Below are positions 1 through 12,116 of a stretch of 64,000 nucleotides of DNA, in pieces; position 1 is the stretch's first letter; each line of letters starts with the position of its first letter. Location of the stretch: positions 13,152,001 to 13,216,000 of the forward strand of contig CM069607.1 of assembly GCA_035771175.1 (NCBI GenBank), read 5' to 3'. A program made the translations under genes and the position numbers. Below the pieces are notes generated by a model. The model searched no databases. It saw only the letters and a list, made by a program, of their open reading frames with translations, and had not been told where the DNA came from. This stretch comes from Paratinospora sagittata. Lineage: Eukaryota; Streptophyta; Magnoliopsida; Ranunculales; Menispermaceae.

Positions 1-1626
1 AGGAAAAACCTTATCTTTGAATAAAACTTGAATTGTTCATTTACATGTTAAGAAGTAACTAATTAGGTTTGTCAAAATCTAAAAAATTACCACTGGTTAA
101 ATTTGAGTATCTTTACTCAATAGTCTTCAACAAAAAACACTTAAAAATAACGTTAGCAAGTGATTAAGTTCAACAGTTTCTTTAATAAATTTGTTGACAT
201 TAAAGACATAGTGACATGAAGAATACAAAATTTTTTGAAGCATTACACACCTTGCTTTTAAAAAGATGAGGATGAGTTATTTACATTTTATTTGATGATA
301 AAAGATAAATTGAAAGATAAGTAATGGTAATTGTTAAAGTTGTTCGAAATTTAGTCTAAACTGATGAATCCAGTCCAAACAAATCTAGTTTGATATTTTT
401 ATTATATAGGATAGGATTGAATTTGAAAAGTTAAAACCCAATTATTTTTTCTTGGTTATTTGATTTTCATGAAGTTTAAAAATAGATTAAACCAAACCCA
501 TCCAATCTATTCTTAAGTATTTAAAATGTCACATTTTGTGTTGAGATTTATTAAAATATGATTTATGTGCTTTTCTTTTAAAATGAGCACTCCCCCTTTA
601 ACTTTTTAAAATCTATAAGATATGTTAAAATAATAAATGATGATTTGTAAAATGCATTGATATGTATTTCAGAATAATAAAAAATTGTTTAAAATAATAA
701 TAAATTGACAATAGGTTATTGTAAATATGATTTAAAATGTAAATTATTTAATTTTATCTACTTGTGAATTATAATTATAAAATATTGGTTTAATTTGGAT
801 TTGAAAACTTGTATACTTATAGAGTTTCTATTAGATAGAATATTTAACATAATAATCAATAAATTAATAAATACGTGTAATATGTATGATAATAATACAT
901 AATTCATGTGAAATTTAATGAATAATGATTTAATTTGATTGAATTAGGAACATTGGATTTTACTGATAATTTGCATTGGATGTTCTTTAATACTCAGATG
1001 GGATTGGATTTTATTTTTTGCAAGCTAATTAACCTATATTGGATTGGATTGAGTATTTGAATTTTGCATTGGTTTTGACCCAAGGAAAAAATAGGCGATG
1101 TTATCCATAATATGTGGAAGTATCAAAATAATTTTATAAAGTAATTTAATTTGAATCGGACTTACAAAATATAAGTTAAATGACAAAACAAGGAGATCGA
1201 AAATATATGGTGGGGATTCATCCAAATATTAAAACATGTGTTCCATGTGCTTTCCTTTGACCAATTTCTATGACCTGAGCTTTACTCTATTATGTGATGT
1301 AGTCTAGGTGGGGATTCATCCAAATATTAAAACATTAATATTTTTTTTTATTTTTTTATTTTTTTATTTTTGTAAAGAAGCATCATTTTGGTAGAAAAAT
1401 TCAACTCAATGCTATAGTAAAACGTTAAAGACTTAGTTTAATTTGTGTAATACAAGTTATTTCATCAAGTACATCATGGTTTTCCTATTTTATGGTGAAG
1501 TGGTTTTTATTTTTTGAGTTTATTTCCTTCTTTCATATGATGCTAAAGAGGTATAAAACTATGTCAAAGAAGAATAACACAATACCATTCGCTCTATAGG
1601 TTAATTATCAAAATAAATATTGCATT
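1..1626. other. A+T-rich flank without a recognisable gene
   Basis: This is the sequence left of the giant nested element Z. It is strongly A+T-rich with short homopolymer runs (for example a long T run near 1340-1375). I see no open frame with a recognisable protein, no tRNA and no clear element boundary. Phrases such as GGATTGGATT recur near 970-1060 but build no larger unit. It ends at the TTATT target duplication (1627-1631). It may be host intergenic DNA or very old repeat DNA. Confidence 0.6.
1209..1335. repeat. 29-bp direct repeat, two copies 98 bp apart
   Basis: The same 29 bases beginning GGTGGGGATTCATCC occur at 1209-1237 and 1307-1335. The 69 bp between them are unrelated. This is probably a small local duplication and suggests no function. 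Confidence 0.7.
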
Positions 1627-1631
1627 TTATT

Positions 1632-2417
1632 TGTTGGTGCAAGATTTGACCAACACTAAAGAATGATGAGGTGGAGGGAACATGCTAAGTTGGAACCCGC
1701 TTAGGTGGTGACTTGCTTGCTCGGTACTTCAAACTTGAAAGAGAAATAGGGGGGAGGGTACGCTATCGTGAGGAGCACTGGTGTGGTGCCGGCCAAAGAC
1801 CCTGTAATGCCTAAGTAAGTTTCGAGCTGAGTCTGGTATTAATCTCACTTTAAATGAAGTGATGAATGACTTACCTCACTAATGAGGGATTGAAGGATAT
1901 TTATAGTGGTTGGAGTCTTTGGAAAGAATTGACAAGTATATGTACCTCCGTGATGTACGTGTAGTATCCCGAATATCTTGTAGCAGATCTTGTGGGATTC
2001 GCTTGCGTTGCGATCCGTTCTTTATTCTCTCCATGAGCTCGGTATACTTAGCTCATGGAACTTTATGTTTCCTATCGAGAATCCATTCCCTAATGGTTGT
2101 CGTGTAGTCCTCTAGTGTCATGTCAGGCTTTGGCTTGTGTTGCGATTCGTTCTTTATTCTTTCCATGAGCTCGGTATACCTAGTTCATGGAACTTTACAT
2201 TTCCTATTGAGAATCCTTTCCCTGATGGTTGTCGTGTAGTCCTTACTAGGTCATCTATGGTCCTTAGCCCTTGCTCATCCTGTGTCGTTCAAATCATTCA
2301 TTATTCAGCTAGGTAGTGCCGACCATAAGCTTCAATTGCCTCTTTTTTAGGTGAAGCGTAAACGAGGGGTGAGCTGACATGTCGCTAGCTTGGCACGTCG
2401 ACCAAGTTGGCTCAACA
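1632..2417 (-). repeat. 3' LTR of Z (left end)
   Basis: On the minus strand it starts TGTTGAGCC and ends CACCAACA, the TG...CA form of LTRs. It matches 42015-42688 along its length. It is 112 bp longer because of an internal tandem duplication. Both copies contain the near-palindrome CATGAGCTCGG...AGCTCATG. Confidence 0.85.
2001..2252. repeat. 132-bp tandem duplication inside the left Z LTR
   Basis: The stretch beginning GCTTGCGTTGCGAT (2001) recurs at 2133 as GCTTGTGTTGCGAT and continues through the CATGAGCTC palindrome to GTCGTGTAGTCC. The right LTR has a single copy. The duplication therefore arose after insertion and explains most of the length difference between the LTRs. Confidence 0.8.
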
Positions 2418-2493
2418 TCTACCCTCCAGGGTCCGAGTTCTTAACAGGAGGTCGGACCCTTATCTACTTGATCCTAGTTTCTGAGTCAGCTCG
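2418..2493 (-). other. Z 3' end next to the LTR, with weak polypurine tract
   Basis: This Z sequence lies between the 3' LTR and the C insertion. On the minus strand the bases just before the LTR read GGAGGGTAGA, a weak polypurine tract. No coding sequence is recognised. Confidence 0.45.
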
Positions 2494-4834
2494 TGTAATG
2501 CCCGTATCTTAGGATAACGTCATTTTGACCCGTAGAGTACCCGTAAACGTGTATGTATATGTATATGATGCTTGACACGCATTGGTTCGAGTGTATTTGC
2601 ATGATTTTACGTCGTTTAGAGTGCGCATGAAGTTTCAAAATGATTGGAGACCCGTTTGACGTCGAAACATGTCGAAAATAGTGTTTTGGATGAGTGAAGC
2701 TCGCTTTAGGGAGGAAGAAATTTCTGTCACTAATTACATCAATGACTTGATCTCCTAGAACCGCAGTCTGATTGAGCTGAAATTTTTTCATCTTATTCTT
2801 CTCTGATAGATCTTCATTATGAACGGTGAAGATTTTGTATATTTTCTCTCTCATTTTCTTCATTCTATCTCTTTAGCATGTGAATGTAAGCTTTATTTTG
2901 ACCTAGGGTTTATATGAATCCCGAAATTTAAGGGAGTGGTGGAAAACCAATGTTGGACTTAGGTCTTAAATTTGAGATATGTTAATCTAGAGGATGTTGG
3001 GAGTCCATAAATGGTGAAACCCCCAATTTTTAATAAGAAATTGGAGGGGTTATATGAATTTGATCCAAACTAGGATTTTAGACTTAGGGAGGGTTTCCTA
3101 TTCAATTTGCATGTGATTTATGTGGATTAGATGGGTAAATGTGGAGTTATGGAACTCCAATTTACTGATCTTGGTTAGTGGATAACCCTAGTGTAGTGTA
3201 ATTTTTGTCTAGGCTATGTAATTTGGAAAATTGCCATGTAATTTAGGGATTTGGTCAAATTGGGGCTTTTGACCTAAATCAAGTCAATTGATTAAACTGA
3301 CTTGGGAATTGTCTAATTGGACCAAATTGAATGAAATTATGGGTTTAGAATGGTTGGACATGTGTTAGAATTGAATGACCTAGTTCAATTTGGCTCTATG
3401 CCTATTGTAGAGATATTTTTCCAAATTGGGGCATATGTTATGTATTGGCTTGAATTGGGGATTTTGACCTAGACTCTGTCAATTGATTAAATTGACATGA
3501 AATTAGTCTAATTGACCCTAAGTATGATTGAATGCCTAGTATTATAGTGGTTGGATCATGGGGATCAACCTATTGCATTCAATTTGGATTAAATGTGGGT
3601 TAATGTAGTATTAAATAGTTAAATTGAGCAATATGGGATTGGCTCATGTGTTAGACTATTTTAGAATCTTAATTGAATTTTTTGATTTGGGTTTAAACAT
3701 GGTGGTTTAGCATACTTTAAGGCTGATTTTCAGTTTTGGTAAACCATGTTATTTCAGGATCTTGTGGTTGATTTATATAACCCAAATAGTCAATTGGAAG
3801 TTGTGGTGCTTGGGGTGATTTGTGCATCCAAGTGCTTTCTTTGGTTGGATTGGAATTGGATTGACTAAGTCTAGCCAATCAAGTTGTGAGTGTCCCTTTA
3901 CGTTTGAATTTCTATATGTGGCATTGTATTACTTAAATTGATATCTATAAGTGTTATGCATGTTTTAATGTTCCATGAAATGATTTTAAGCATAGTCTAT
4001 AGGGTTAGCAATTTGGTTGGGTTTCCTAGTTGAGATTTCCCTTGAGAAGTCTCGTAAGTCTATTGATGATCCCTAGTTGTGGACCTGGCAGAAGGTTTTA
4101 TAGCTTGTGTATAGGTAGGATAACTTAGGCTGGTCCTACGTGCTGCACGACCCTAGAAATCCTATTAGAATATGAGTATTGTTTGGTCAGATCGGACGTT
4201 GTGTGTCGCGCACCAGGCCTTTGATCGCCCTTGCTCAGGAGGTGTTAGGATTGCATTGGCATGTTTAGAAATGATATGCATTGTCTTTGTTATGACATGA
4301 TGCATTATATTGACATGTATGTAATCTTGTTTAATCACCATATTATTTCAAATGCTTTTTATGATCTTGCCGTGCTTTATATAAATGCACGCATATTGTC
4401 ACTTGTAAATGACATTCACTGAGCTCGTTGTAGCTCACACCTCACCCTTTTCTTTTAGGTTTGGATAGGAAGGGAATTGGAAGGCTTGACTGCAGAGCAC
4501 TCCCTTGGTTTTTGTTGATGTAGGTGTTGTACATTTTTATATTTTGATATTATGTACATGATAACACCTAGTATATGTATAATTAACTCATAGATGGGGT
4601 GTGTTGGGTTTTGTATATTTTATTGTCTTGTGGAGTTTTATATTTGGTAATTTTGGGGATGTAATATATTTTTACTTTATTGTTATTAGTTTTGTTTAGA
4701 TGGATGCTATATTAGGATTGTGTTTCATTTTGGGTTTCGTGTATATTAGGCTGACGGGATGTCGGGTGTATTGATGGAGGGTATACCCGGGGGTTCTGTG
4801 CCGGTCATGAGGTCACGTATAGTGGGTCGTGACA
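2494..4834 (+). mobile_element. C: solo LTR, 2.3 kb, chromovirus-like
   Basis: It starts TGTAATGCCC and ends GGGTCGTGACA. It is flanked by identical 5-bp repeats GCTCG (2489-2493 and 4835-4839) and carries no internal domain, so it is a solo LTR left by LTR-LTR recombination inside Z. A second, truncated copy in reverse orientation is at 63422-64000. A hairpin TGAGCT...AGCTCA at 4420-4437, followed by a pyrimidine tract ending TTTTAG, resembles the same position in the E-family LTRs, so C is probably also Tekay-like. Two diverged segments near 3260-3350 and 3465-3550 (both with GTCAATTGATTAAA) look like an internal tandem duplication. Confidence 0.85.
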
Positions 4835-4839
4835 GCTCG

Positions 4840-4891
4840 CTACCTGAGCATCTCCTCGGATCGTTGCTGTCACGTGCGCTGGTGATGATCC
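4840..4891 (-). other. Z remnant between C and B
   Basis: These are 52 bases of G+C-richer sequence that continue Z after the C target duplication. No domain is recognisable. At 4892 the sequence changes abruptly to a Sirevirus-like LTR start. The Z integrase and the 5' half of element A should lie about here but are absent, so this junction marks a large deletion. Confidence 0.4.
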
Positions 4892-4955
4892 TATTGACCT
4901 AAGTGGTTTTCCACTCAGTATTCTCCTAAGTGTTTTGATGCTTACAAACAATATA
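4892..4955 (+). repeat. First 64 bases of an older B-family LTR
   Basis: Beginning TATTGACCTAAGTGG, this stretch matches the first 64 bases of the B LTR (TGTTGGCCCAAGTGGG...) including ATTCTCCTAAGTGTTTTGATG. It is cut off by the start of the full B copy at 4956. It shows that B inserted into, or recombined with, an earlier copy of its own LTR. Confidence 0.8.
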
Positions 4956-5577
4956 TGTTGGCCCAAGTGGGAGTCTTCACTCAGCATTCTCCTAAGTGTT
5001 TTGATGCTAACAAACAATATGTAATTTGGTGCTAATATTTGAACTAAGTATGTTTTAACACCATAAGCAATTAAAATAACCAATACAAGATCAAAGCTCT
5101 TTAGAGCCTAATCAAGCGGATCAAAAGAAGTCTAAATCAAAGCTTAAACGTGTCAAGATGAGAAGAGAAGGATGAGTGCTAAAGTTCATAAAGTTTAATT
5201 TAGGTTGTAAATCTCCTTGCTCTAGCTTGCTCAATCACTTTCTTTAAAATCCATACATGCATTAGATTTATCTAAAAGTTATTTTAAATTGTTCAAACAT
5301 ATTTGGTTTATGTTTCTAAAGTATTTTAAACTTGTTTGAATCACATTTGCAATGGTTTTAATCAAAATGATGTTTCTACAAAGTTTCTCAAAACCCATTG
5401 GCTAAGTTTTTCAAGTTCAACTTGTTTTGAACTTAAATCCTTTCAAAATGTTTGATAACTTTCTCTGATGATTCAGAAATGGTTCCAATGGATCCGAAAT
5501 GATCTTTCCATAAATTGTAAACTACTATACAACTATATTTGGTTTAGGATAGGTTGAGTAACCAAACGAAACAAATT

Positions 5578-5690
5578 TACGAAAGCGCGGCGCACTGAAC
5601 AGTGCGATAGTGCACTATCAACATTAATAGAGCGCCATTGACCTTGTTTTTCTACGATAGCGAGCTATTGAAGAGCTATAGCACGCTATT
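5578..5690 (+). repeat. Palindromic motif array upstream of the B LTR TATA box
   Basis: Several short words built on AATAGCGCGCTAT occur here in imperfect form, such as GTGCGATAGTGCACTAT, AATAGAGCGCCATT and CGATAGCGAGCTATTG. The array ends about 100 bp before the TATA box. The 3' LTR has the same array at about 12745-12845. Palindromic repeats near the TATA box are a known Sirevirus LTR trait; this particular motif is family-specific. Confidence 0.75.
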
Positions 5691-5793
5691 GCTATTCTGG
5701 GTTTTTTGGGTGCGTTTCCAACGGTCGAAAACTCAATTTTTGTCCCCCAACCGCTATATTTTGGTCTCCAACAGCTAGTACTCATTCCTAATC

Positions 5794-5801
5794 TATAAAT
5801 A
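5794..5801 (+). promoter_or_regulatory. TATA box of the B 5' LTR
   Basis: TATAAATA lies after the palindromic array, in the context ATCTATAAATACACC. It is conserved in the 3' LTR at 12945-12952. Confidence 0.65.
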
Positions 5802-6254
5802 CACCTTCTCTAGCCATTTTAATCACAAGTGAACTCAAAAGAAACACAAATGTGGGTTCATTGATTGATTTCCAAAATCAAACCCTTTCTCACATTTTCA
5901 AAACCCTTGAGTCAAATGTCTTGAACTAAAGCTGGGATTTCATGTTTTGATTGCGTGCATCATTCCAAGCATCTTCAAATTCGTTTTCTTGAGCAAACAT
6001 GATTGCAAGGAAGGTATAATATTTCTCTTCCATTGGGCTTCAATTTCTATATCTTGTATTTGGGTTTATGTCTAACATTGAGCTTAATTTTCCATATCTT
6101 GCATTTGAGAATTTGTACTATGACCTTCATTAGTAATTGTTCTAATCACTTAGAACAAACATTATAATCTTTGTATTAGGTGTTTTGGATTGTTTCAAGG
6201 TTAAAACAAACCAAATCAGTGATTGTGATATCACTTGTGATTTCAAGTTTGGAA

Positions 6255-6450
6255 TTAAGCAAGTTTCACCCTTCATCTTGAAAAGGGTCAAGTGGTTCTT
6301 CCTTAGCCTGCAAAAAGGATACCGACTTTCCTTTACCCTTGAAAAGGAAGTAGTGGTTTGTCCTTAGCCCGTGAAAAGGATAGGTTTGTCTTGAACCTTG
6401 AAAAAGAAGCTGTAACGATTTGGTTCACACACTTGAAGTGAACCCGGTAT
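6255..6450 (+). repeat. Array of small hairpins in the transcribed part of the B 5' LTR
   Basis: At least five tandem stem-loops: TTCCTTT (6328-6334) / AAAGGAA (6343-6349) with loop ACCCTTGA; GGTTCAC (6422-6428) / GTGAACC (6438-6444) with loop ACACTTGAA; TCCTT...AAGGA with loops containing AGCCTGCAA and AGCCCGTGAA; and ACCCTT...AAGGGT. Stems differ from one another while the loops stay similar. The 3' LTR has the same array at about 13415-13610. Confidence 0.7.
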
Positions 6451-6673
6451 AGTGGAATCCTAAAGACGGTTTCTCTAGGCGTTGAGGTAGGAAAAAGATT
6501 TTTTCGAACCACGTAAAAATCATTGTGTCCTCTTTATTTCTGCACTTTACATTCATGGACATTGATTTTTAGAGCATTTACTTGTATCATTTTAAAGATT
6601 CCACTAAAGAACTTAAAAAATTTCAAAACCGGCCATTACACCCAATTCACCTCCCTCTTGGGTGTCTATCAAT

Positions 6674-6685
6674 TGGTATTAGAGC
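6674..6685 (+). promoter_or_regulatory. Primer-binding site of B (initiator Met tRNA type)
   Basis: TGGTATTAGAGC, 2 bases after the 5' LTR, differs by one base from TGGTATCAGAGC, the usual plant LTR-element site complementary to the 3' end of initiator methionine tRNA. Confidence 0.85.
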
Positions 6686-6731
6686 GGGTGCTCTAGATTT
6701 AAGGCTTGACAACCTTGAGCTAAAGATCGAA

Positions 6732-7660
6732 ATGGCCAATACCATAGGTTTTGATTTAGGCAATAATCCATTGAGTCCACCCATGCTTAATGACCATAGT
6801 TTTATGAGTTGGAGAATTAGGATGAGAGCTTTCATTAAGGCGCAATATTATGGTATGTGGAAAATTGTTCTCAATGGACCATATGTACCCACAAAGACCA
6901 TAAATGGGGTTGAAGTCCCCAAACTTAGGAAGAAATGGGATAGGAAGGAAAAAACAATTAGTTAGACTTGATGACTTAGGTAGAAATATACTTATGTCTA
7001 GCCTTTTCCAAAATGACATAGATAGAGTTTCTTCATGTACATCATCTAGAGATATATGAAACAAATTAGAAGAAATCTATGAGGATTCATGTGCCTCCAC
7101 ATCTTCTCTTGAAGATAAGGAGAATGTAGAACCCTTATGCCTTATTTCTAATATTGATGATTGTTCTACAAATGTCATTGATATCTCTTTTGATAATTTG
7201 TCTATTGCTCATGAGAATCTTGAACTTGAATTTGACAAACTCATAAAAAAGAATGAGACACTCAAGAACATGATATCCAATGTTAGAATGAGTATGAAAG
7301 TGTTCTTGAAGAAAATGAGAACATTCTCGAAGAAAAAGAGGATATAGAAAATGAAAATACCATTATTCAAGAATGATTAGAAGAGTTGATCAAATTAGTA
7401 ACTAAGGCTACTAATGAAAAGAAGGACTTAGAAATTGAACTTCAATTAGAAAAACAAAAGACCTCCACATTAGAGAAACAATTGGGCAAACCAAATATTA
7501 GATACTTTAAGCCCAAAACATGTCATAGGAACCTTAGAAGTCATTGAAGGAGAAATATCACAAAATGGCATGGGTACCAAAGGAACTACTCCTAGATGTT
7601 AGAATTACAAAATCCAAAAAAGTATGGATTCCTAAAGCTATGGTTCACCGGATAAGTTAG
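6732..7660 (+). pseudogene. B gag-like relic (Sirevirus-type copia)
   Basis: The first ATG after the primer-binding site is at 6732, in the context CGAAATGGCC. The first 77 codons are open and carry the copia gag phrase HSFMSWRIRMRAF (compare the usual Y..W...M). A stop follows at 6963, then frameshifted pieces rich in Glu and Lys (7100-7480, coiled-coil-like), then KYHKMAWVPKELL and KKVWIPKAMV, which resemble the tail of Sirevirus gag before protease. It ends near 7660. No zinc knuckle, protease or later domain follows. Gag would form the particle in the cytoplasm; this copy cannot. Confidence 0.6.
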
Positions 7661-10600
7661 ATTCATAGTATTGAACCATATGCTAAGTCTTTTGCCTATA
7701 ATCTATAGGCCTTGACCACTTTAGGCAAACTTCCATGTACTATATGTCATATGTGCTTATTCATATCATTTTATGGCGTTTGGAAGTATTCTAGGCTTGA
7801 TTAAATGATTTTACATATGAAGCCTATAATTGCCCAAGTTGTTTATCACATTGAACATGTTTAAATGTTTATTTATTTTGTTCAATGCTTGATGAATGCA
7901 AAGCATACTAAGTATGCAACCCGAAAGCATGATTTGAATTTCATATCCATTACTTCTGTTCATCTTGTGAACTTGCTTCCACTATACATGTATTTCTTGT
8001 TCACTTGTACAAAACATACTTCATGCCTATTTTATATCATAAGAATGCATGCTTCTATTAAATGGTATGTGCTTCATGAATATATTCATCCATTTAATGC
8101 TTTGAGAAACTTTTGAGTATAATCAAATTATGTTGATTTTTGATGTGAGCTTGCTTCAAATTAGTCTTAATTGCTCATATATTTGTATGCTCATGATTTT
8201 AGCAAATGGACTAAAATCTAATGATTATTTAGTTGAGTCCATATTTCTTGTACTATAGGATTAAAATGATTTGTGCCTTTTAAAGAGTACAAGATACTTG
8301 CCTAGTTATAGTGGCCTTCTTCAAACTTTATCTAAATTGCCACTTGCTTCCTTGGAGTTTAATCAACACTTAGTCTAGGAATTTAAATTCTTAGCAATCA
8401 TGAGAAGACTTTAAAAGTCACTTCTCTAACCCAACCAAGGAAACCTTACTTATGTTCCCTATGCTTATTAATGATCCTTGATCATTCCATAGAAAAAGGG
8501 GTTAGCAAGGAAAATTAAGTCGATCCTTCATTTGAACTTAATTAGATATTATAAGGATCAAACAAAATGTTCTTCAAAAGGTTTTAAACATATCCTTAAA
8601 TAGTTTTCAATGATTTAAAAGTGTTTAATCTTGTATCAAAGTGTTTCTAAGTCAATGGAGTGGTTCTTAATTGTCAAAAGAGTGAAGTTTTCAAAAATTA
8701 AGACCAATAGCGCGCTATAGAAGTCTATAGCCTGCTATTAGGTGGTTGCCAAAATTCCAGATTTCTAGAAATCAGGCAATAGCACACTATCATGGATAAT
8801 AGTGCGCTATCGCTGTGCCCAAAAATCAATAGCCTTTGGTTTTGCCATATAACGCGCTATCCATGCCTGAGACAAAATTCCGACATTTGTGACAAAAAAC
8901 TGCCCTGTCTCCACTAGGCTTGATTATTCCATTCTCCACTTGTTTTGTTAGGCTATCCTCAACGGAATTAATCTCCACTGACACCTGCAATACTCCCATT
9001 GTCTAGCATGATCTTACACATATGATTTAAACCATTTTTTTTTTAATCAAATCATGCCATGCTCACTTTAAAAAAAAAAAAAACCAAGTGTTCATTTTCA
9101 AAACACACATTTTTTGATTTTGGAAACCAAATCTAAGCACGATTTTTGCAAGCTATTCTGAGTTATTCAAAGAGTGATTCCAGAGAGCAAAAACATGATT
9201 TCCATTTGAGCAAAATAACTGTTTTGAATCAAATCAAAATCTGTGCACAGTTTTGAAGATATCCTCATTTTTAGCCTGTTCTTCATTTTTCATCTTCTTG
9301 CTGAGATACCTTGAGGTTATCAAAAGCCATTGTATGTTAGTTGGGAAGTGTTCTTGGTAAGAAAACAACTCCAAATCTGTATTTGAACAATGAAACAACT
9401 CCAAGAATGTACTCACTTGAGCAATGGAATGACTATCTTGATTTAAAATTTCTATCATATGAAATTCTAGTCACTTCCATATATAAAAGTTAAATTTGTC
9501 TATTGTTACTAAATACTAAATCTCTTATGACAAATTCAAACTAAGAGACTTAGTTAACCATGAGCCCAAATTTATATCAAACTAGTAGGACTAGTCAACT
9601 AGAATTAATAATAAGGTCTTGAATGATTATGTTGTTCACATGTTATATTTAAGTCATTCAATCATCTGCCATGTGTTGCATCTTCATCGATCAATTATTT
9701 GAAACCATGGTGAATATATCTGATGAGTTTGCTTATTAATGTTCATATATGTTTTACCACTTATCATCAAAGATCTTACTTTTCCTTTGTACTTCATTAA
9801 AATATTTTAAGGAAAAAATACATTTTAAAAATGTATGTGTCTAGATTTATTATCTCATATCTATCATGACACTTATGTTTCTTGATGTTGTTAACTTCGT
9901 GCTTAAACTTAATCAATAGGTGTACAACCAATTGATTAACATGATTAATTAAGTTAACAAAATTATGACTTAGGCATTGATGTGCTCATAAATTATATTC
10001 ATATGTTTATGCCTATGTGTGATAAGTATGTTATGCTTAAAACCCATATATTCTTTCATGCTTATCATAAACCAAAATGCTTGCAATATGAATACCATGC
10101 CATAAGTGTTTGCATTATCTATCATATTGCATCCCTTGTAAGAAATAGGCATGTGCTATAAACCTTGACCTCATAGCGCCTATTTTAACGTGCATGATTT
10201 GAATATATTGCCCCATACAACTATTTCAATTTGAAATATCTTTTCTGCTCATATTCACTTCACTAAGACCTGTTTTGATCATGTGCTTATCATATCTACT
10301 CTTCTTTATCAAAACATAGATTATGCTAGGCTCTTGTACTATAATACATTCATTTTGCCTAGTTTCTAGGTTTAGAATTATGCCATGATTATAGTTCAAA
10401 ATCATATCATAAGGCATATTCTTGATAATGATATATTTTCCTTAACACTTTTTGCTTGTATCATGAAAAGGAAAATATATAGGTAGAGATTTATTGGCAT
10501 GTCTAATATTTACCTCACTTAAATACCAATCATTGCTCATATGAATTTCCAATTGGTTTTGAAGTATAACATTTATTTTCTTTGAAAACCATATTGGATT

Positions 10601-11846
10601 TTTTATAGATGCTCTTCAAATTTGAAATTCATTTCTAGCATCTATTTAGAAAATGAATAGCTAGGAATTGTGCTTAATTTGCCCATGCTATCTCATTTGA
10701 AGTATGATCGTGCTTGTACTCAATCATCTTCACATGTGCATGACTCATATATACTCATATCTCAAGTGTGCATGACCTTTGTTTATATCGTTTACATGCA
10801 TTAACTTGAGTCCATGATTTAGGCTTCAAATTATTTTTAAATCTTTATATATGCCTAATATCATGAAAAGAGAGTACTTGAACGTTTTCATCATTTATGA
10901 ATATCCTTACTCGCGGCATCTCTCTTTAGGATTGTTATGCTAGATGCTTCAATTAAAATTCAAAATATCCCTAGCATCTAGTTATCAGCCAAATAGCTAG
11001 GCAATTCATTACTCTACAAAATTTGACTTGCCTATGCTATTTCACTTAAAGTGTAATCATGTTTGTAATTGAACTTATTTGTATCTTATACATGATTTAC
11101 ATCTACTTCATGATTTAAGTATGCATTCCACATTATTTATATCCTTCAATGCATTACCTTGAATCGACATCTTAGGCCATGTGCTTATTTACATTCTTTC
11201 ACATGCCTAAGTCCATGGAAATAGGATGCCCATACTCACATACTTATTTATTTAGGGGTTCATTTTCATTCATACATGATTTTGATGCATTGCTTAAATC
11301 TTAAATCCTATATGCATCAAATGCTTTGAAGTGTGATTTCAAATGGATGCCTTGTTAGCTAGGCCATGATTAAATTGATACATTTATGCCTAGTCTATAA
11401 ATCTTATGTATGCTTGTGCTTATTTCTCATACATAATAAAGAATACTTTGTATTAGGCATGTGTTGATAATCAAATTCATATTCTTGCCTAATACTATGA
11501 GAATGAGTGTCTGTGCCTAAATATCTTTATGAATTCATCTTCTTGGCATATCCTTCTCATTGTTACATGTCTAGATGCCTCTCATAGAATTCTATCTTAT
11601 ATCTATGCATCTACATGTTTAAAATTGGCTATGCTATGCAAATATTGAAGATCCTATCTAACTAGCCTATGAACCTTTTGAGCTATAATTTTCAAATCTC
11701 TATCTTATTGAATTTCTCCATGTGCTTGAATTATCATTCTTGAATCTCATGTGTGTGTCTTATGGTATGGAATCTACTATGCATTCATGTGTGCTTAATC
11801 TTGATTGTACATCATGAATCTTCTTGAGTGTTGAGTGCATAGATTT
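7661..11846. other. B interior, non-coding
   Basis: This A+T-rich DNA has only short open frames that match nothing I recognise. Two segments, about 10620-10760 and 10945-11090, share an order of words (GCATCTATTTAG / GCATCTAGTTATC, then GAATAGCTAGG / AAATAGCTAGG, then a CCTATGCTAT or CCCATGCTAT phrase) and look like a diverged tandem repeat of about 330 bp. CATGCTT and ATGCCTA words recur throughout 10000-11800. It may replace the lost pol region. Confidence 0.5.
8700..8870. repeat. Internal copy of the B palindromic motif array
   Basis: Words of the AATAGCGCGCTAT type recur here (CCAATAGCGCGCTATAG, CAATAGCACACTATC, AATAGTGCGCTATC, TAACGCGCTATCC), the same family-specific motif as in the B LTR U3. 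Unlike the array in element A, no TATA box follows closely; the nearest is TATATAAAAG near 9479. Confidence 0.65.
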
Positions 11847-12116
11847 AGGGGGAGCCTCTATATCTTTTTGAAAGGGGGAGCTCTCGTGTTTTGATGCCTA
11901 GGTCATAGAACTTTCTCCATGAGAATCTGAATGATTCTTTTTATCCTTTTTGCTGATATCAAAAAAGGGGAGAGATAATGGAACCTTGAAAAACAATATG
12001 AGTTGATAGTATGTTTGTAATATTTCATATTCGTTTTAATTATGCTATCATGTATCTTTTTGCTGTTAATGTTTATCAAGATCATATTGTTTTGTTATCA
12101 TAAAAAATGGGGAGAT
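11847..12116 (+). promoter_or_regulatory. Multiple polypurine tracts before the B 3' LTR
   Basis: Four purine runs lie here: AGGGGGAG (11847), GAAAGGGGGAG (11870), AAAAAAGGGGAGAGA (11961) and AAAAAATGGGGAGA directly before the LTR (12102-12115). They would prime plus-strand DNA synthesis. Several such tracts in a row are a Sirevirus hallmark. Confidence 0.7.

Larger units (their letters stand above)
4956..6671 (+). repeat. B 5' LTR
   Basis: It runs from TGTTGGCCCAAG to GGGTGTCTATCA, 1716 bp, and closely matches 12117-13824. It contains a GCGCTAT-type palindromic motif array (5578-5690), a TATA box (5794), a hairpin array (6255-6450) and a conserved 3' end. Confidence 0.9.

Noticed and set aside
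2486..2863. 125-codon minus-strand frame
   Set aside because: It lies across the boundary of the C solo LTR, so it cannot be an ancestral gene.
9477..9489. TATA box for an internal promoter in B
   Set aside because: It is about 600 bp from the internal motif array and no ORF follows, unlike in element A.
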